IMG/VR virus record: IMGVR_UViG_3300008108_000041 | Location: 1 to 64,000 of that record | DNA length: 64,000 nucleotides | Origin: a virus | Direction: 5' to 3' (one strand) | Shown here: piece after piece, positions 1 to 9,039 of the stretch | Position numbering within the stretch: position 1 is the stretch's first letter | Layout of the letters: each line of letters opens with the position of its first letter | The notes under the pieces: generated by a model | Seen by the model: the letters and a program-made list of their open reading frames with translations, nothing else | Told to the model about the DNA's origin: nothing | The model's database searches: none | Position numbers and translations under genes: made by a program

Positions 1-778
1 ATATTTGCCAATCGCGAATGTGCGCCAGGATATCATCAAATAGATCCACACCGCCGTAACGCACACGGCTGAGATTAGTATTATATCTAGCATAAACACG
101 TGGTCCATCTCCTAGTTCAACAATTCTTTTCATGTGGCGCCAATGCTGTTCGTACATTAGCGGCTCTCCGCCCACCCAGTAGATTTCTTCTACACGATGT
201 TGTTCAACGGCGGCAGCAAATTCGGCTTCAATTTGACTATCCTGAAATTGGGAGATGCTGTCACGTATACTGTCTCGCATCCAATTGTTTTTAGGATCAG
301 CCCAGTTGACCATGTTGTTCTGTTTTTGTTCACTCTCCCAGGCACTTGAAAGCATATCTCCGCAGGTTCTGCATTTGAAGTTACATAAGTTTGAGAACCT
401 ATAATCCCATGAAACAGGTTCCATAGTCGTAGTGCCATCGGGCTGTGTGTTAGCGTATACTTCTGGCAGTTTGTGCTGAAATAAATGATCGAAGTAGGTG
501 CGGTAAACGCTAGTGTTAAGGAGTCGGTCATTGCATACTTCGCATTCAGGTAAAGTTTCTCCGGCCATCATTCTGCGACGCACTGATCGCATGTGATTTG
601 AATTCCAATGTTCTTCAAGTGTGACAGGAATATACTGACCAGTACCTGACTCAGTGTCTATGTACTGCCGAAAATTCTGTGCAGGCTCGCGTGACGCACA
701 GCACATGCGCCGTTCAGTTTGCGGGCTTAGATAGGTATGCACCCAAGGTGCCAGGCACATGGTATCAGGTTTATTCAT
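1..778 (-). CDS. Twitch-type radical SAM protein (C-terminus beyond window edge)
   Basis: This reading frame stays open from an ATG at 778 to the left edge, so the C-terminal end is missing. The first 27 residues carry the C-x2-PW pattern (C8, P11-W12) and a CC pair (C26-C27), followed by a CxxC (C79, C82). The radical SAM 4Fe-4S motif CxxxCxxC lies at C132, C136 and C139, and a GGEP motif follows in the strand that reads YWVGGEPLM. The N-terminal cysteines match the auxiliary-cluster (twitch/SPASM-like) part of N-terminal-twitch radical SAM proteins. Such enzymes cleave SAM to a 5'-deoxyadenosyl radical; the substrate is unknown. Its ATG overlaps the stop of the upstream gene (ATGAATAA arrangement), so it is the last visible gene of the operon. 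Family assignment is firm, specific function is not. Confidence 0.85.
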   Translation of the reverse strand, partial: MNKPDTMCLAPWVHTYLSPQTERRMCCASREPAQNFRQYIDTESGTGQYIPVTLEEHWNSNHMRSVRRRMMAGETLPECEVCNDRLLNTSVYRTYFDHLFQHKLPEVYANTQPDGTTTMEPVSWDYRFSNLCNFKCRTCGDMLSSAWESEQKQNNMVNWADPKNNWMRDSIRDSISQFQDSQIEAEFAAAVEQHRVEEIYWVGGEPLMYEQHWRHMKRIVELGDGPRVYARYNTNLSRVRYGGVDLFDDILAHIRDWQI

Positions 779-1790
779 TTAAAAATTCTAATATGGGATC
801 CAACACCTGTTGCTGTAGCAATTGCTGTGTTACCGCAGGATCAAAAATCCTGTGCTGATTGTGTTGGAGTTTTTGTTGCACTACCAGCTGGTTTAATTGT
901 GCTGTATCAAACTGTTGCACTTGTTGCATAATGACGTTTAATCGCTGACCAAAGTCCACAATTGAATCGTAGCTTTCGTCCCATAACTCTGGGAATGTTT
1001 CAAATCCAAAACTCTGTATCTCTGCTAGGGTACCCGGGGTTGCTACCACAATAAATGGATGTTGCATGGCCATGGGCTTTAGACTTTTTTCGCTCACAAA
1101 CACACCTGACGGTGCAGTGACTGAAATTTCTCCAGAAACAGCACCAATTGAACTTTCGCACACCAAGCTCATTGCAGAAATATGAAACCAACGTGGATTT
1201 ACCTGCCACAAGTGTCCATCACCTGTAACATCGTCGGGCATGCTGATCCCCTGGGACAAATAACTACGCATCACATCTGCCTCCATGGGATTCAATGCTT
1301 GCCACACCAGGTCTCGCCAGGGTCGTGTGTAGTTGATCATACACAATGTTTTATACCGTGCAGTTGGAGTATATGCAATATTGTGATAGTTCAATTTTTC
1401 CCAATAGTCTCGGCAACGCAGCCATATCCAAGCAGGCACAGCCTGCACTCTGAGTCCAGGCAATGCGCCAGGCTGTGATCCCAAACTAAACAAAAGGTGT
1501 TGTTGTGGATATTTTTGTAGCAGCTCAACAATCCACCATTGGTCAGTGGTAAACCAATGTTCATTTTTGTTGTCGTATATTACTCTGTAGCCAGCTTGCA
1601 GATGACTGTCAAGATGCTGTTTGACTGCAATTTCACTGAGATAATGATCATAAACAAAAACTGTGTTGCTGGGATATGTTTTGCCAGGATCAAAAAACTC
1701 ATAGTCCACAGGAAAATGCCTTGACAAATTGGCAGGAACCAGTCTGGTGTCGTGCATCAATACCAGATTACTGGTCATAGTCATACCCAA
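771..1790 (-). CDS. Putative FucT-like glycosyltransferase, DESYD-family paralogue 1
   Basis: A 339-residue protein with no signal peptide. Its C-terminal third holds a block shared with the products at 5569-6681 and 8053-9039: SEKSLKP, then a hydrophobic HPF, a G-x-L, GF-x-TF and finally WDESYD. The (T/S)EK plus following hydrophobic segment recalls the nucleotide-sugar-binding end of GT10 (fucosyltransferase-type) GT-B enzymes, which is the basis for the call; this is inference from motif shape, not a proven match. The N-terminal half is divergent from the two paralogues. It overlaps the upstream radical SAM gene by 23 bases and the downstream one by 8 bases, so it is co-translated with them. 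An alternative is a non-catalytic carbohydrate-binding relative. Confidence 0.6.
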   Translation of the reverse strand: MGMTMTSNLVLMHDTRLVPANLSRHFPVDYEFFDPGKTYPSNTVFVYDHYLSEIAVKQHLDSHLQAGYRVIYDNKNEHWFTTDQWWIVELLQKYPQQHLLFSLGSQPGALPGLRVQAVPAWIWLRCRDYWEKLNYHNIAYTPTARYKTLCMINYTRPWRDLVWQALNPMEADVMRSYLSQGISMPDDVTGDGHLWQVNPRWFHISAMSLVCESSIGAVSGEISVTAPSGVFVSEKSLKPMAMQHPFIVVATPGTLAEIQSFGFETFPELWDESYDSIVDFGQRLNVIMQQVQQFDTAQLNQLVVQQKLQHNQHRIFDPAVTQQLLQQQVLDPILEFLNE

Positions 1791-2985
1791 TTATTTCAGC
1801 AAATTCTGGCGCTACATCACGTAAATTTTGTTTTCTTTTGCGATCTAAATCACGTACTTTCATTCGCAACATAAAGCCGTCCGTTGACGCACCCCCATTC
1901 ATAAAGTCTGTGATTCTATCAAACTCCTCACGATATTGTGCGGGCACATCTGCTGAACGTAGGTGTTCTGTGACAGCAGCTTTGGCTGTGTCAGGCAGTG
2001 TGGCAATTGAAAAGTACCAGGCATCATGCATCATGTTCCAGTACACAAAGTCAAAGCGTTGCAGTGCTATCCAGTGTGCTAGTTGATCAATGTACCGCAC
2101 ATTAAACACATTCACGGTACTACAGCATTGTAAACGCAGGTTGGGCAGTTGATCTCTAAGATATTGAAAACTTGTGATTGTGTCCAGCACCAATGCCCAG
2201 TCTGCATTGGTGCGTTGATATTCAAAGCGTTCACCCACATCATCTATTGAGAACGCCACTTCTACTGTTTTAAAATGGCGCCAGATGTCCGGGCCGCGAG
2301 CAGGCCATTGTGTGCCATTTGTGTTGTAGTGTATTTCCACTTGATGTGCAATTCCGCGATCCACAATGCCCTGCAACATGTCAAAGTGCTGATCAATCAT
2401 GAATGGCTCGCCACCTGTAAATTCAATGTAGCGTATGTCATTTAAACAGGCATCAATTTCTGTCCAAAATGATTGATTTTCCCTGGGCCACGCACCTGCT
2501 CGCAGCATCTGATAGGGAAATGTCTTTTTCTTATCGTCATCTGGATGCATGTCATTTAATTCTTCTGTGGCAAATTGGCTTGATGACCATGATCCGCATA
2601 TACGACATTTTAAATTGCAGATGTTGCCCAGCTTCAAATCCAGGAACATCAGCGGCTTGGCGTCAGTGGTCCATTCTCCTGATATGCCCATGTGTTTCAT
2701 TCTGTCCAAGGTGTGCATGCGTTTTGATGTGCGGCCAGCACGTTCTTCCATCCAGCACTTGCGGCAGGTCTGTGGCTTTTCGCCTGCAAGAAACTGTTCA
2801 CGCAGGCGTGTCATTGCACGTGAGTTTTGTATGTCAGCAAAGTTAGCATTCAATAGCGAGAACTTTGTGCCAGAGTCATCCGTCAGTTCATCATCTGCCA
2901 GACAACATGGGCGTACAGTGCCAATGGGAGAGGCTTCTAAACTCACCCAGGGCAATACGCAAAATTGATCGTGTGGAATATTCAT
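1768..2985 (-). CDS. Twitch-type radical SAM protein
   Basis: A 405-residue radical SAM protein. The N-terminus has C9-x2-PW and CC27-28, then CxxC at C74/C77, a set typical of the twitch auxiliary cluster placed ahead of the radical SAM barrel. The SAM-cluster motif CNLKCRIC sits at C123, C127 and C130, and GGEP at 191-194 is the SAM amino-group-binding motif. It is the same architecture as the products at 1-778 and 2982-4241 (subgroup I in this cluster). The start is an ATG that overlaps the stop of the upstream gene by four bases (ATGA type). It acts presumably in the cytoplasm on an unknown substrate; neighbouring glycosyltransferase-like genes suggest a sugar or sugar-linked substrate, which is inference. 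Confidence 0.87.
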   Translation of the reverse strand: MNIPHDQFCVLPWVSLEASPIGTVRPCCLADDELTDDSGTKFSLLNANFADIQNSRAMTRLREQFLAGEKPQTCRKCWMEERAGRTSKRMHTLDRMKHMGISGEWTTDAKPLMFLDLKLGNICNLKCRICGSWSSSQFATEELNDMHPDDDKKKTFPYQMLRAGAWPRENQSFWTEIDACLNDIRYIEFTGGEPFMIDQHFDMLQGIVDRGIAHQVEIHYNTNGTQWPARGPDIWRHFKTVEVAFSIDDVGERFEYQRTNADWALVLDTITSFQYLRDQLPNLRLQCCSTVNVFNVRYIDQLAHWIALQRFDFVYWNMMHDAWYFSIATLPDTAKAAVTEHLRSADVPAQYREEFDRITDFMNGGASTDGFMLRMKVRDLDRKRKQNLRDVAPEFAEIIGYDYDQ

Positions 2986-4241
2986 TTTAGTGCCGCCAAT
3001 TCTGGAATTATATCCAATATTGATTCATTTCTTATTGAATCTAGTTCATTTGTTTTGCGCCAGAATGTATCTATCAAGTGTGTGTTGTCTGTGGCCATCA
3101 TAAAGGTAATGGCTGATTCAAAGCCTTGTGTGGCACGATTTAGCGGGTCCTGACCTTTAAGCCAATGGATATGATTTTGATACAGTGCTGTGAGTGAGTG
3201 TTTGTATTCGGCTGTGGCAATGTCTATTCTATAGTGCGCAGGATCTTGTAGGATATTTATATTTAAATCCTGTGCGCGGATCAGGCCTTTTTCCACCCAG
3301 TCACGGTGGAAATCAGGCAGGTGCCAGGCATTCATTATGCTCAAGGTAGGTGAAATGTAAAAATCCACTTCAGGGCACACACGCAACATATCACGTCTGT
3401 TCTGTTCTACTACGGCCCAGTCTGTGCCTTTTCTAATGTATTCCCCACGTGCGCCCGACGCATCCAGGCTGGCACCCACAGCAACTGAATCGAACTGGCG
3501 CCAGTATTCAAATACTGAACGACCCTTGAGATCCGTGTGTGTGAAGTTGGTGTTGTATATGAGTCTAACGTCAAAGCGTTTTCTTCGCACCAGCTCGTCT
3601 AGAATATTGTAGTGTTCCGCCATAAGCAAGGGTTCACCGCCAGCAAAGTAGATCTGTTCCACATAGTCCAAATGAGGCTTTAATTGTTCCCACATGTCAG
3701 TTTCAGTACGCCCTGCATAGTTTAGCACTGTGTTGCGGGCTTTCCAGTCGCCGCCAGCAAGTTTGGCTTGATCCTGATACCATTGTGAGCTGAATATGTA
3801 TCCGCAGCTACGGCATTTTAGATTGCACAAGTTTGAGAAACGAATGTCCCAGTAGGTCATTTCAAAAGGATTTTGATCCAGCTTCTTTATGTGATGTCCG
3901 TGATGTTTGTTGGCACTCTTACGGCCTGAAAAGAATCCTGATTCTTCCTGCTCATAACAACGTGTGCAGGCAGCGTGTGGCGTTTCGCTCAGCATGTCTG
4001 CACGTAGCTTCTGCATGGGTGCATCCTGCCATATTTCTTCTAAGGTATTTGTTCTACAGTTGCCTACTATGCCTGGCTTCATTTCAGCATGACAGCAGGG
4101 ATATGCCTCGCCTGTGGGATAGGCGTGCAAATGGATCCAGGGATAAATGCAAAATGTCTTTGAATCTTTTAGTAAGAATTCCTCACGCTCAGTTAATTCT
4201 GTGGGTCTTACTAGATCTGTAGAGTTGTAATTATATGACAT
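2982..4241 (-). CDS. Twitch-type radical SAM protein
   Basis: A 419-residue radical SAM protein of subgroup I. An N-terminal extension of about 30 residues precedes C31-x2-PW and CC49-50; CxxC follows at C92/C95. The catalytic 4Fe-4S motif CNLKCRSC is at C139, C143 and C146 and the GGEP motif at 201-204. The region between the two motifs includes a charged stretch with several histidines near residues 113-117. The gene lies in the continuous minus-strand operon; the upstream gene ends nine bases before its ATG, and that junction consists of a repeated ten-base unit. The substrate cannot be told from the sequence. Confidence 0.87.
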   Translation of the reverse strand: MSYNYNSTDLVRPTELTEREEFLLKDSKTFCIYPWIHLHAYPTGEAYPCCHAEMKPGIVGNCRTNTLEEIWQDAPMQKLRADMLSETPHAACTRCYEQEESGFFSGRKSANKHHGHHIKKLDQNPFEMTYWDIRFSNLCNLKCRSCGYIFSSQWYQDQAKLAGGDWKARNTVLNYAGRTETDMWEQLKPHLDYVEQIYFAGGEPLLMAEHYNILDELVRRKRFDVRLIYNTNFTHTDLKGRSVFEYWRQFDSVAVGASLDASGARGEYIRKGTDWAVVEQNRRDMLRVCPEVDFYISPTLSIMNAWHLPDFHRDWVEKGLIRAQDLNINILQDPAHYRIDIATAEYKHSLTALYQNHIHWLKGQDPLNRATQGFESAITFMMATDNTHLIDTFWRKTNELDSIRNESILDIIPELAALK

Positions 4242-4265
4242 TATAGTGAATTATAGTGAATTATA
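4240..4265 (-). repeat. Tandem 10-bp repeat with -10-like boxes at gene junction
   Basis: The unit ttatagtgaa occurs twice and a half in succession between and across the end of the 443-residue radical SAM gene and the ATG of the 419-residue one. Read on the minus strand each unit gives TATAATTCAC, so two or three perfect -10-like hexamers stand just before the ATG. No convincing -35 element is seen 17 bases upstream, so promoter activity is only possible. It is one of the few non-overlapping junctions in the operon. Confidence 0.4.
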
Positions 4266-5582
4266 CCAGGCCTGCAGATTTGGGAACGCTGTGCCAAAGT
4301 CTTTGTTGCGACGCTGGTCATACTGTGTGTGGAATTGTTTGAAATCATTCAATAGCTTGGGCATTTCAAATGTGTCTGAATGCGGTGTTTTCACCACATC
4401 CAGGTAATCAATCAATCTTTGTAAATGATTGATTTCGTGTTCGTGCAGGTATTCACTGTGGCTGTGATTTGTGAGCCAAGTTTCCAACACTGTTTTGTAG
4501 TGTGTTTTCAACTCCGCAGGCAGTATCAACGGACTTTGAAAGCTGGGAAAACGCAAGATGTTTAGTGTGAATGATATAGCATCACGCCCATACTCCAGCT
4601 TCCATTTCACTATGCACTCTAGCAATTGATCCAAGCTGTCTAGGCACAGGGCATTGATGGTACACATCACATGTATGCTACGGAACTGCTTGGAACTTAA
4701 CAAGCGGTTGACATTGTTCATCCAGTCCGCCCAGACCAACCCGTCGCGTATGTACTCTGCTTGCACACCCACAGCTTCGTTTGAAGTGTATATGTCAATT
4801 GCCATGTTTTGCGTTGCATCTAGCAAGCGGTCAATGTCTACGTCTGTGCCTAGGTTACTGTTGATAGCCAGGCGTGTTGAACTCTTGCCTGAATTTGTTC
4901 GAAACCAGTCAATGAGCTTCCATGTGTGACCAGACATGAGGGGCTCTCCTCCTGTGATACGGAGCTCTTGCAGTGTGCGATGCAGATCCGACTCCCACCA
5001 CTTAAAAAATGCATCAATGTAAGGATTGTGTTCTCCATAATCCCAAAGTTGTGCGTTAGCATGATCATGGGTAAAATGGTTGCGACCATCACTGACCAAG
5101 TTCTGGTAAGCTCCGTTGCGTCGGATGTCTTTAACCCATGTTGAACTGAAAGCTGGATTACAATAGCTACAAGCAAACTGACAAGTGCGATCAAAAGCGA
5201 TCTCAAGTGTACGGAGGTTGACGTCTTCAGTGTATGGTGTATTTCTAGCTTCATGTAATGCCTCTATGGGATATATCTTACTCTTATACACACGGTCTGA
5301 AATGGCATTGCGACCCATGTCTTCTATTTTCCAACAGTACTCACAGCCAGGGGGACGCTCCCCGTTGATCATTTGTTGGCGATCTGCCTTCTTTTGATCA
5401 GTATTGTGCAGTAGCCTAGGGTTGATGCTGACTTTATCTTTGTCGATCAAATGAGCTGGCGGGTGATGACAACTTGTGGTCTGTCCACTTCCTAACCAAA
5501 TGGTTGCGTTATACCATTTTGCCGCACAAAAGCTGGCTGAGAGAGGGTCTAATACTTGCTGACGGAACTCAAGATCGTTCAT
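4251..5582 (-). CDS. Radical SAM protein, C-x-HPP variant
   Basis: A 443-residue radical SAM protein of a second subgroup, shared only with the product at 6656-8062. The N-terminus has C19-AKW in place of C-x2-PW, and SCHHPPAH around C38 in place of the CC pair; CxxC follows at C80/C83 within GCEYCW. The radical SAM motif CQFACSYC is at C134, C138 and C141, and GGEP at 211-214. The segment YGEHNPYIDAFFKWW just before GGEP is nearly repeated in the other member. The changed N-terminal ligands suggest a different auxiliary cluster geometry. It overlaps the upstream gene by 14 bases. Radical SAM membership is certain on motifs; the reaction is unknown. Confidence 0.86.
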   Translation of the reverse strand: MNDLEFRQQVLDPLSASFCAAKWYNATIWLGSGQTTSCHHPPAHLIDKDKVSINPRLLHNTDQKKADRQQMINGERPPGCEYCWKIEDMGRNAISDRVYKSKIYPIEALHEARNTPYTEDVNLRTLEIAFDRTCQFACSYCNPAFSSTWVKDIRRNGAYQNLVSDGRNHFTHDHANAQLWDYGEHNPYIDAFFKWWESDLHRTLQELRITGGEPLMSGHTWKLIDWFRTNSGKSSTRLAINSNLGTDVDIDRLLDATQNMAIDIYTSNEAVGVQAEYIRDGLVWADWMNNVNRLLSSKQFRSIHVMCTINALCLDSLDQLLECIVKWKLEYGRDAISFTLNILRFPSFQSPLILPAELKTHYKTVLETWLTNHSHSEYLHEHEINHLQRLIDYLDVVKTPHSDTFEMPKLLNDFKQFHTQYDQRRNKDFGTAFPNLQAWYNSL

Positions 5583-6681
5583 CTAAATACTTTTCTAAAT
5601 TGATGGGGAGTTGGGCACGTTCCAATTGATTGTGCTCCACTAGGTGCTGTTGATTATATTTACAGATATCCTGGGCGGCTGTCCAGAATTCAGCAGCACC
5701 GTTCTGACAGATCTCGCCAATTGTTGCTATTATACTATCTATTCGCTTGCTTGGACAATCAATTTGGTCGTAGGATTCGTCGATGTAGTTGTGGAACGTG
5801 CGGAATCCTGCGTTGCGCAAGTCTCGCAAGTAACCCCTGTTGGCAGCTGCCACAAATGGGTGTGCCATTAATATGGGCTTCCATATCTTTTCTGTTCTAA
5901 ATGTGTGCGGGTAATCAAATATGGTTTCTGTTACCACTGAGAACCATGTGCTTGTGTAGCAAGCAGGATTAACAATGGCATCGCCCCAGGTATTGCCAAA
6001 CAAATGATGCTTGCAAAAACTGTGTGCATACGCTGATTCCATGTTGGGTACAGCACGTTCAATTTCATATTCTGGGGGCAACAGTCTAATAGGCTCAAGC
6101 TGATTGGTTTGCAGTGCAGAAGTAAATGCCATTTCAACAGAACTGCCCAGGTTGGTCCATAATGCATGATCCAACAGCTGATTTTCACGCAGGCCGTCTA
6201 TCAGTGCTTTGCGATGTGGGCGCAGGCGGCCATTTAAAAAAAGAAAATCATATGGGCGATGCGCTTTTGAATCCATGTCAGCTTGTAGTTGCGCCGATTT
6301 GTTTTCTGTGTATTCCACTATGTTTGAAAAGTAACAGTCTGTTTTACAATAGCTCCACCCTGGTTCTAAATCCCCAGACGTCAACAGTCCTATGCGCCCG
6401 TCTTGGACCAAGTCAGCAATGCGCAGTCGCTTGAGCTGTAGCAGTATGGTTTCTGATCCTTCTGCAGGGTTGGAGAACACAATGCGTCCAGGGTGCTGAG
6501 TGGCCCAGTCAGTTATTGTCTGCCAGTTGTCTTTCAATATCACACGGCCAACAACATACACATTGGCAGGATCCAAGCTGGGCAACTGCCAAAAACTGCT
6601 GTCAGCATATGGCTTGAGCAAGTCCCAGACTTCGGCCCATTCGTCTACTATGAGCTTATGTGTTCCTAGCATGATATGCAC
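5569..6681 (-). CDS. Putative FucT-like glycosyltransferase, DESYD-family paralogue 2
   Basis: A 370-residue protein whose C-terminal block reads TEKIWKP, HPF, G-x-L, GFRTF, then IDESYD, matching paralogues at 771-1790 and 8053-9039. An N-terminal alpha/beta part begins with MHIMLGTHKLIVDEW and includes the phrase YDFLFLNGRLRPHR, a pattern seen in phage and bacterial GT-B-like proteins; the region near residues 215-240 contains a His-rich stretch. A GT10-like sugar transferase role is inferred from the TEK-containing C-terminal block. It overlaps its upstream radical SAM neighbour by 26 bases and its downstream one by 14, so each DESYD gene is physically linked with a radical SAM gene. Confidence 0.6.
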   Translation of the reverse strand: MHIMLGTHKLIVDEWAEVWDLLKPYADSSFWQLPSLDPANVYVVGRVILKDNWQTITDWATQHPGRIVFSNPAEGSETILLQLKRLRIADLVQDGRIGLLTSGDLEPGWSYCKTDCYFSNIVEYTENKSAQLQADMDSKAHRPYDFLFLNGRLRPHRKALIDGLRENQLLDHALWTNLGSSVEMAFTSALQTNQLEPIRLLPPEYEIERAVPNMESAYAHSFCKHHLFGNTWGDAIVNPACYTSTWFSVVTETIFDYPHTFRTEKIWKPILMAHPFVAAANRGYLRDLRNAGFRTFHNYIDESYDQIDCPSKRIDSIIATIGEICQNGAAEFWTAAQDICKYNQQHLVEHNQLERAQLPINLEKYLDERS

Positions 6682-8062
6682 ATTCTGCCCACCAGCTTTT
6701 CATTTCTGGAAAGGTCTTTAAAAAGTCAGTGCCTCTGCGGCGATCGTGTTCTCGAAAGAATCTATAAAAGTCTGCCTTTGCTGCGGAATGATCTTGTCCT
6801 TGGCCTGCTCGCATCCATGCAATGTCTCTGTCCAGTCTAGCAAGTTCGTAGTCTTTGAATCCGTGGAATGGATCTTCGGCAGTTTCTGTCCAACGTATCA
6901 TCCACGCCCAGAGATATTCCAGTCGTTCAGCATAGCTTTCTGGCAGTATTTGCAAACTCTGCCAAGCCGGTTCGCGTAGTACAGGTGTATCAAACCACAC
7001 ACGTTGATAGGTTTTGCTATAGGTTTTACGCAGACCTAGAATGCCAGCAAACAGGTTTTCCAAGCTGGTTACTGATAGATTGTTCATGGTCACAATAAAC
7101 GTTAGACTGTTGTAGCTGGGTACTTCTGTTAGAAATTGATTTACCCTGTCCCATAGTAAATTGAAGTCCATACCGTGACGCATGTATTCTGCTTGTGAGC
7201 CCCAGCCGTCTAAACTCACGTACTGCATGAAGTGTTCTATGCGCCCGTCGCACAACTGCTTGACATACCCCAAGTTCTTCTGCCATGACTTTTCATCCAC
7301 TGAGAAGTTTGATGTTACATTCAAATGTAGTTTGGCAGATGGGTTCTCCAACACATGATCAAACACTCTGTATGTGTTCTTGTCTAACAAGGGTTCGCCC
7401 CCAGTCATGCGGAAATGCACCAGTTCTGGGTACAAAGTAGGCCACCACTCCCAGAATGCGTCTACATAAGGGTTATGCTCTCTAACTGGTATAACCCGGC
7501 GATCTCCACCAAAATGCCCAGGATCATTGTGAACACGAGCAGTAGGGTAGCCGCCTGATCGATCCACTTCTTGTTGCCAGCTGCTAGAGAATTGCGGACT
7601 GCAATAACTGCACATGAGATTACAAACATTATTAAAATTAACCTCAACGTAGCTAGGGATAACGTCACTTTCTTCTCCTGTTGAGTTCTGGATCTTTTCA
7701 AAGTCCACTGCGGCCCAAGGCTCGCCTGAACGATAGTGCCTGTCACTCAGTTTGTTTTCCGCTTCCATGTTCCAGCAGTACTCGCACTCTGCGGGCTTTT
7801 CGTTGCGTAGCATCATCACACGTTGCGCTTTCTTGTGCGGTGTGTTGTGCAAGGATCCTGGATTGGTAGCTAAGTTTTCTACGGGTATCTTGTGCAATGG
7901 CGGATGGTAACAACTATTGTTAAGTCCTGTGGGCAGGTGCAGGCTCACTTGCTTCCATTTGGCCAGGCACAGCGCAGGGCCTAGGTTCTCTGCCATTTTT
8001 TCAGCAGAGTTTAGGAACCGACTCTTGTTGTCTACTGTTTCATCGCCTTTGTTCATGGCCAT
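6656..8062 (-). CDS. Radical SAM protein, C-x-HPP variant
   Basis: The longest of the five clustered radical SAM proteins (468 residues). It shares with the 4251-5582 product the C32-LAKW and SCYHPPLH (C51) elements, CEYCW (C93/C96) and the block EHNPYVDAFWEWW before GGEP (221-224). The SAM-cluster motif CNLMCSYC is at C147, C151 and C154. The ATG used here lies within the last bases of the upstream gene (10-base overlap); a second Met two residues later is an alternative start. The two subgroup-II proteins are clearly paralogues and may handle related substrates. Function beyond radical chemistry is not predictable. Confidence 0.86.
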   Translation of the reverse strand: MAMNKGDETVDNKSRFLNSAEKMAENLGPALCLAKWKQVSLHLPTGLNNSCYHPPLHKIPVENLATNPGSLHNTPHKKAQRVMMLRNEKPAECEYCWNMEAENKLSDRHYRSGEPWAAVDFEKIQNSTGEESDVIPSYVEVNFNNVCNLMCSYCSPQFSSSWQQEVDRSGGYPTARVHNDPGHFGGDRRVIPVREHNPYVDAFWEWWPTLYPELVHFRMTGGEPLLDKNTYRVFDHVLENPSAKLHLNVTSNFSVDEKSWQKNLGYVKQLCDGRIEHFMQYVSLDGWGSQAEYMRHGMDFNLLWDRVNQFLTEVPSYNSLTFIVTMNNLSVTSLENLFAGILGLRKTYSKTYQRVWFDTPVLREPAWQSLQILPESYAERLEYLWAWMIRWTETAEDPFHGFKDYELARLDRDIAWMRAGQGQDHSAAKADFYRFFREHDRRRGTDFLKTFPEMKSWWAECAYHARNT

Positions 8063-9039
8063 ATTTTTACAAAGTCCGTTTCTTTTAACTGCATGAAGTG
8101 TTGATAGTTATGTTCTAAAGTATCTTTCATGTCAATGTACATGCCTTCAAGCTCCTGTGTGCTGAGTATGCTCAAGCGTTGTTGTGTTTGTTGTATACAC
8201 TTGATGGCTATTCGCCCATTGTCTAGGTCAGCATCTTGGTCGTAGCTTTCGTCCCACCACTGAGAGAATGTTCTAAATCCCAGCTTGTGTAAGTTTGCCA
8301 AAAAGCCACGTGGGCCCAGAGTCAAAAACGGTGTACGACATATAAACGGTCTCCAGGTTTTTTCCGTGGGGTAAAAGCTGTTGCCGCTTAGAAAAGTTTC
8401 GCATACTATTTCCACAAAAAAATCAGGATACAGTTTAGCAATAGCAAAGTGTGCTGGAGTTAGTATAGGATAGCTATCAACAGATTCGTTCTTGATGGGC
8501 AATTGTTGCATGAACTTGCCTGCTGTGTTAACTGCATTAGGCAATCCTATTTGATATGCTAGTTCATCAAAGCTCAAGTGTGTGCGATGATAATCGACGC
8601 TACTATCGTAATGATAAGTCATGGAGGTTATGTCGCCGTAGTTGCTCCATGTGTGACTGGCCATCCACAATCGTTGCCAACTGCTACGTCCAACAAAAAT
8701 TCCAAAGTGCTTGATTGCGTCCCAGCGTTTCTCAGGTAGCGTGTGCTGAGATGCAAACTGTTGCCCGCTGGGTATGTACAACGGCGGATGTTTAATAATT
8801 TTATAGCAAGAATGGTGTTCTAATTGATTGCAAGTGTGTATGCTTATGGCGCCGGGTGTGTAACCTAAGTTACTGCATACTGCATCCAATAGTTTATACA
8901 AGCCCAGCGTTTCACAATCACTGCCTTCGCCGTCAATGCCAATAGACACATTGCCGTGCTGTTGTAACTCTGACACAATTTCAATTGTTTTGAATTCAGG
9001 ATTCCAAATCTTAAGATCAATGTGCGGAATATTAATCAT
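8053..9039 (-). CDS. Putative FucT-like glycosyltransferase, DESYD-family paralogue 3
   Basis: A 328-residue member of the three-protein family. The C-terminal block reads TEKTWRPF, PF, G-x-L, GFRTF and WWDESYD, with the same spacing as in the other two copies. The N-terminal half contains a GEGSDCETLG segment and a long central region with no motif recognised. Proposed to be a nucleotide-sugar-dependent transferase, by resemblance of the TEK block to the donor-binding end of GT10 enzymes; this remains inference. Its start codon shares one base with the stop of the SGNH gene upstream, and its end overlaps the 468-residue radical SAM gene by ten bases. Confidence 0.58.
   Translation of the reverse strand: MINIPHIDLKIWNPEFKTIEIVSELQQHGNVSIGIDGEGSDCETLGLYKLLDAVCSNLGYTPGAISIHTCNQLEHHSCYKIIKHPPLYIPSGQQFASQHTLPEKRWDAIKHFGIFVGRSSWQRLWMASHTWSNYGDITSMTYHYDSSVDYHRTHLSFDELAYQIGLPNAVNTAGKFMQQLPIKNESVDSYPILTPAHFAIAKLYPDFFVEIVCETFLSGNSFYPTEKTWRPFICRTPFLTLGPRGFLANLHKLGFRTFSQWWDESYDQDADLDNGRIAIKCIQQTQQRLSILSTQELEGMYIDMKDTLEHNYQHFMQLKETDFVKIWP

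Noticed and set aside
4850-5254. 134-residue minus-strand frame that looks membrane-like
   Set aside because: Out-of-phase frame within the 443-residue radical SAM gene, whose motifs are all intact in its own frame.
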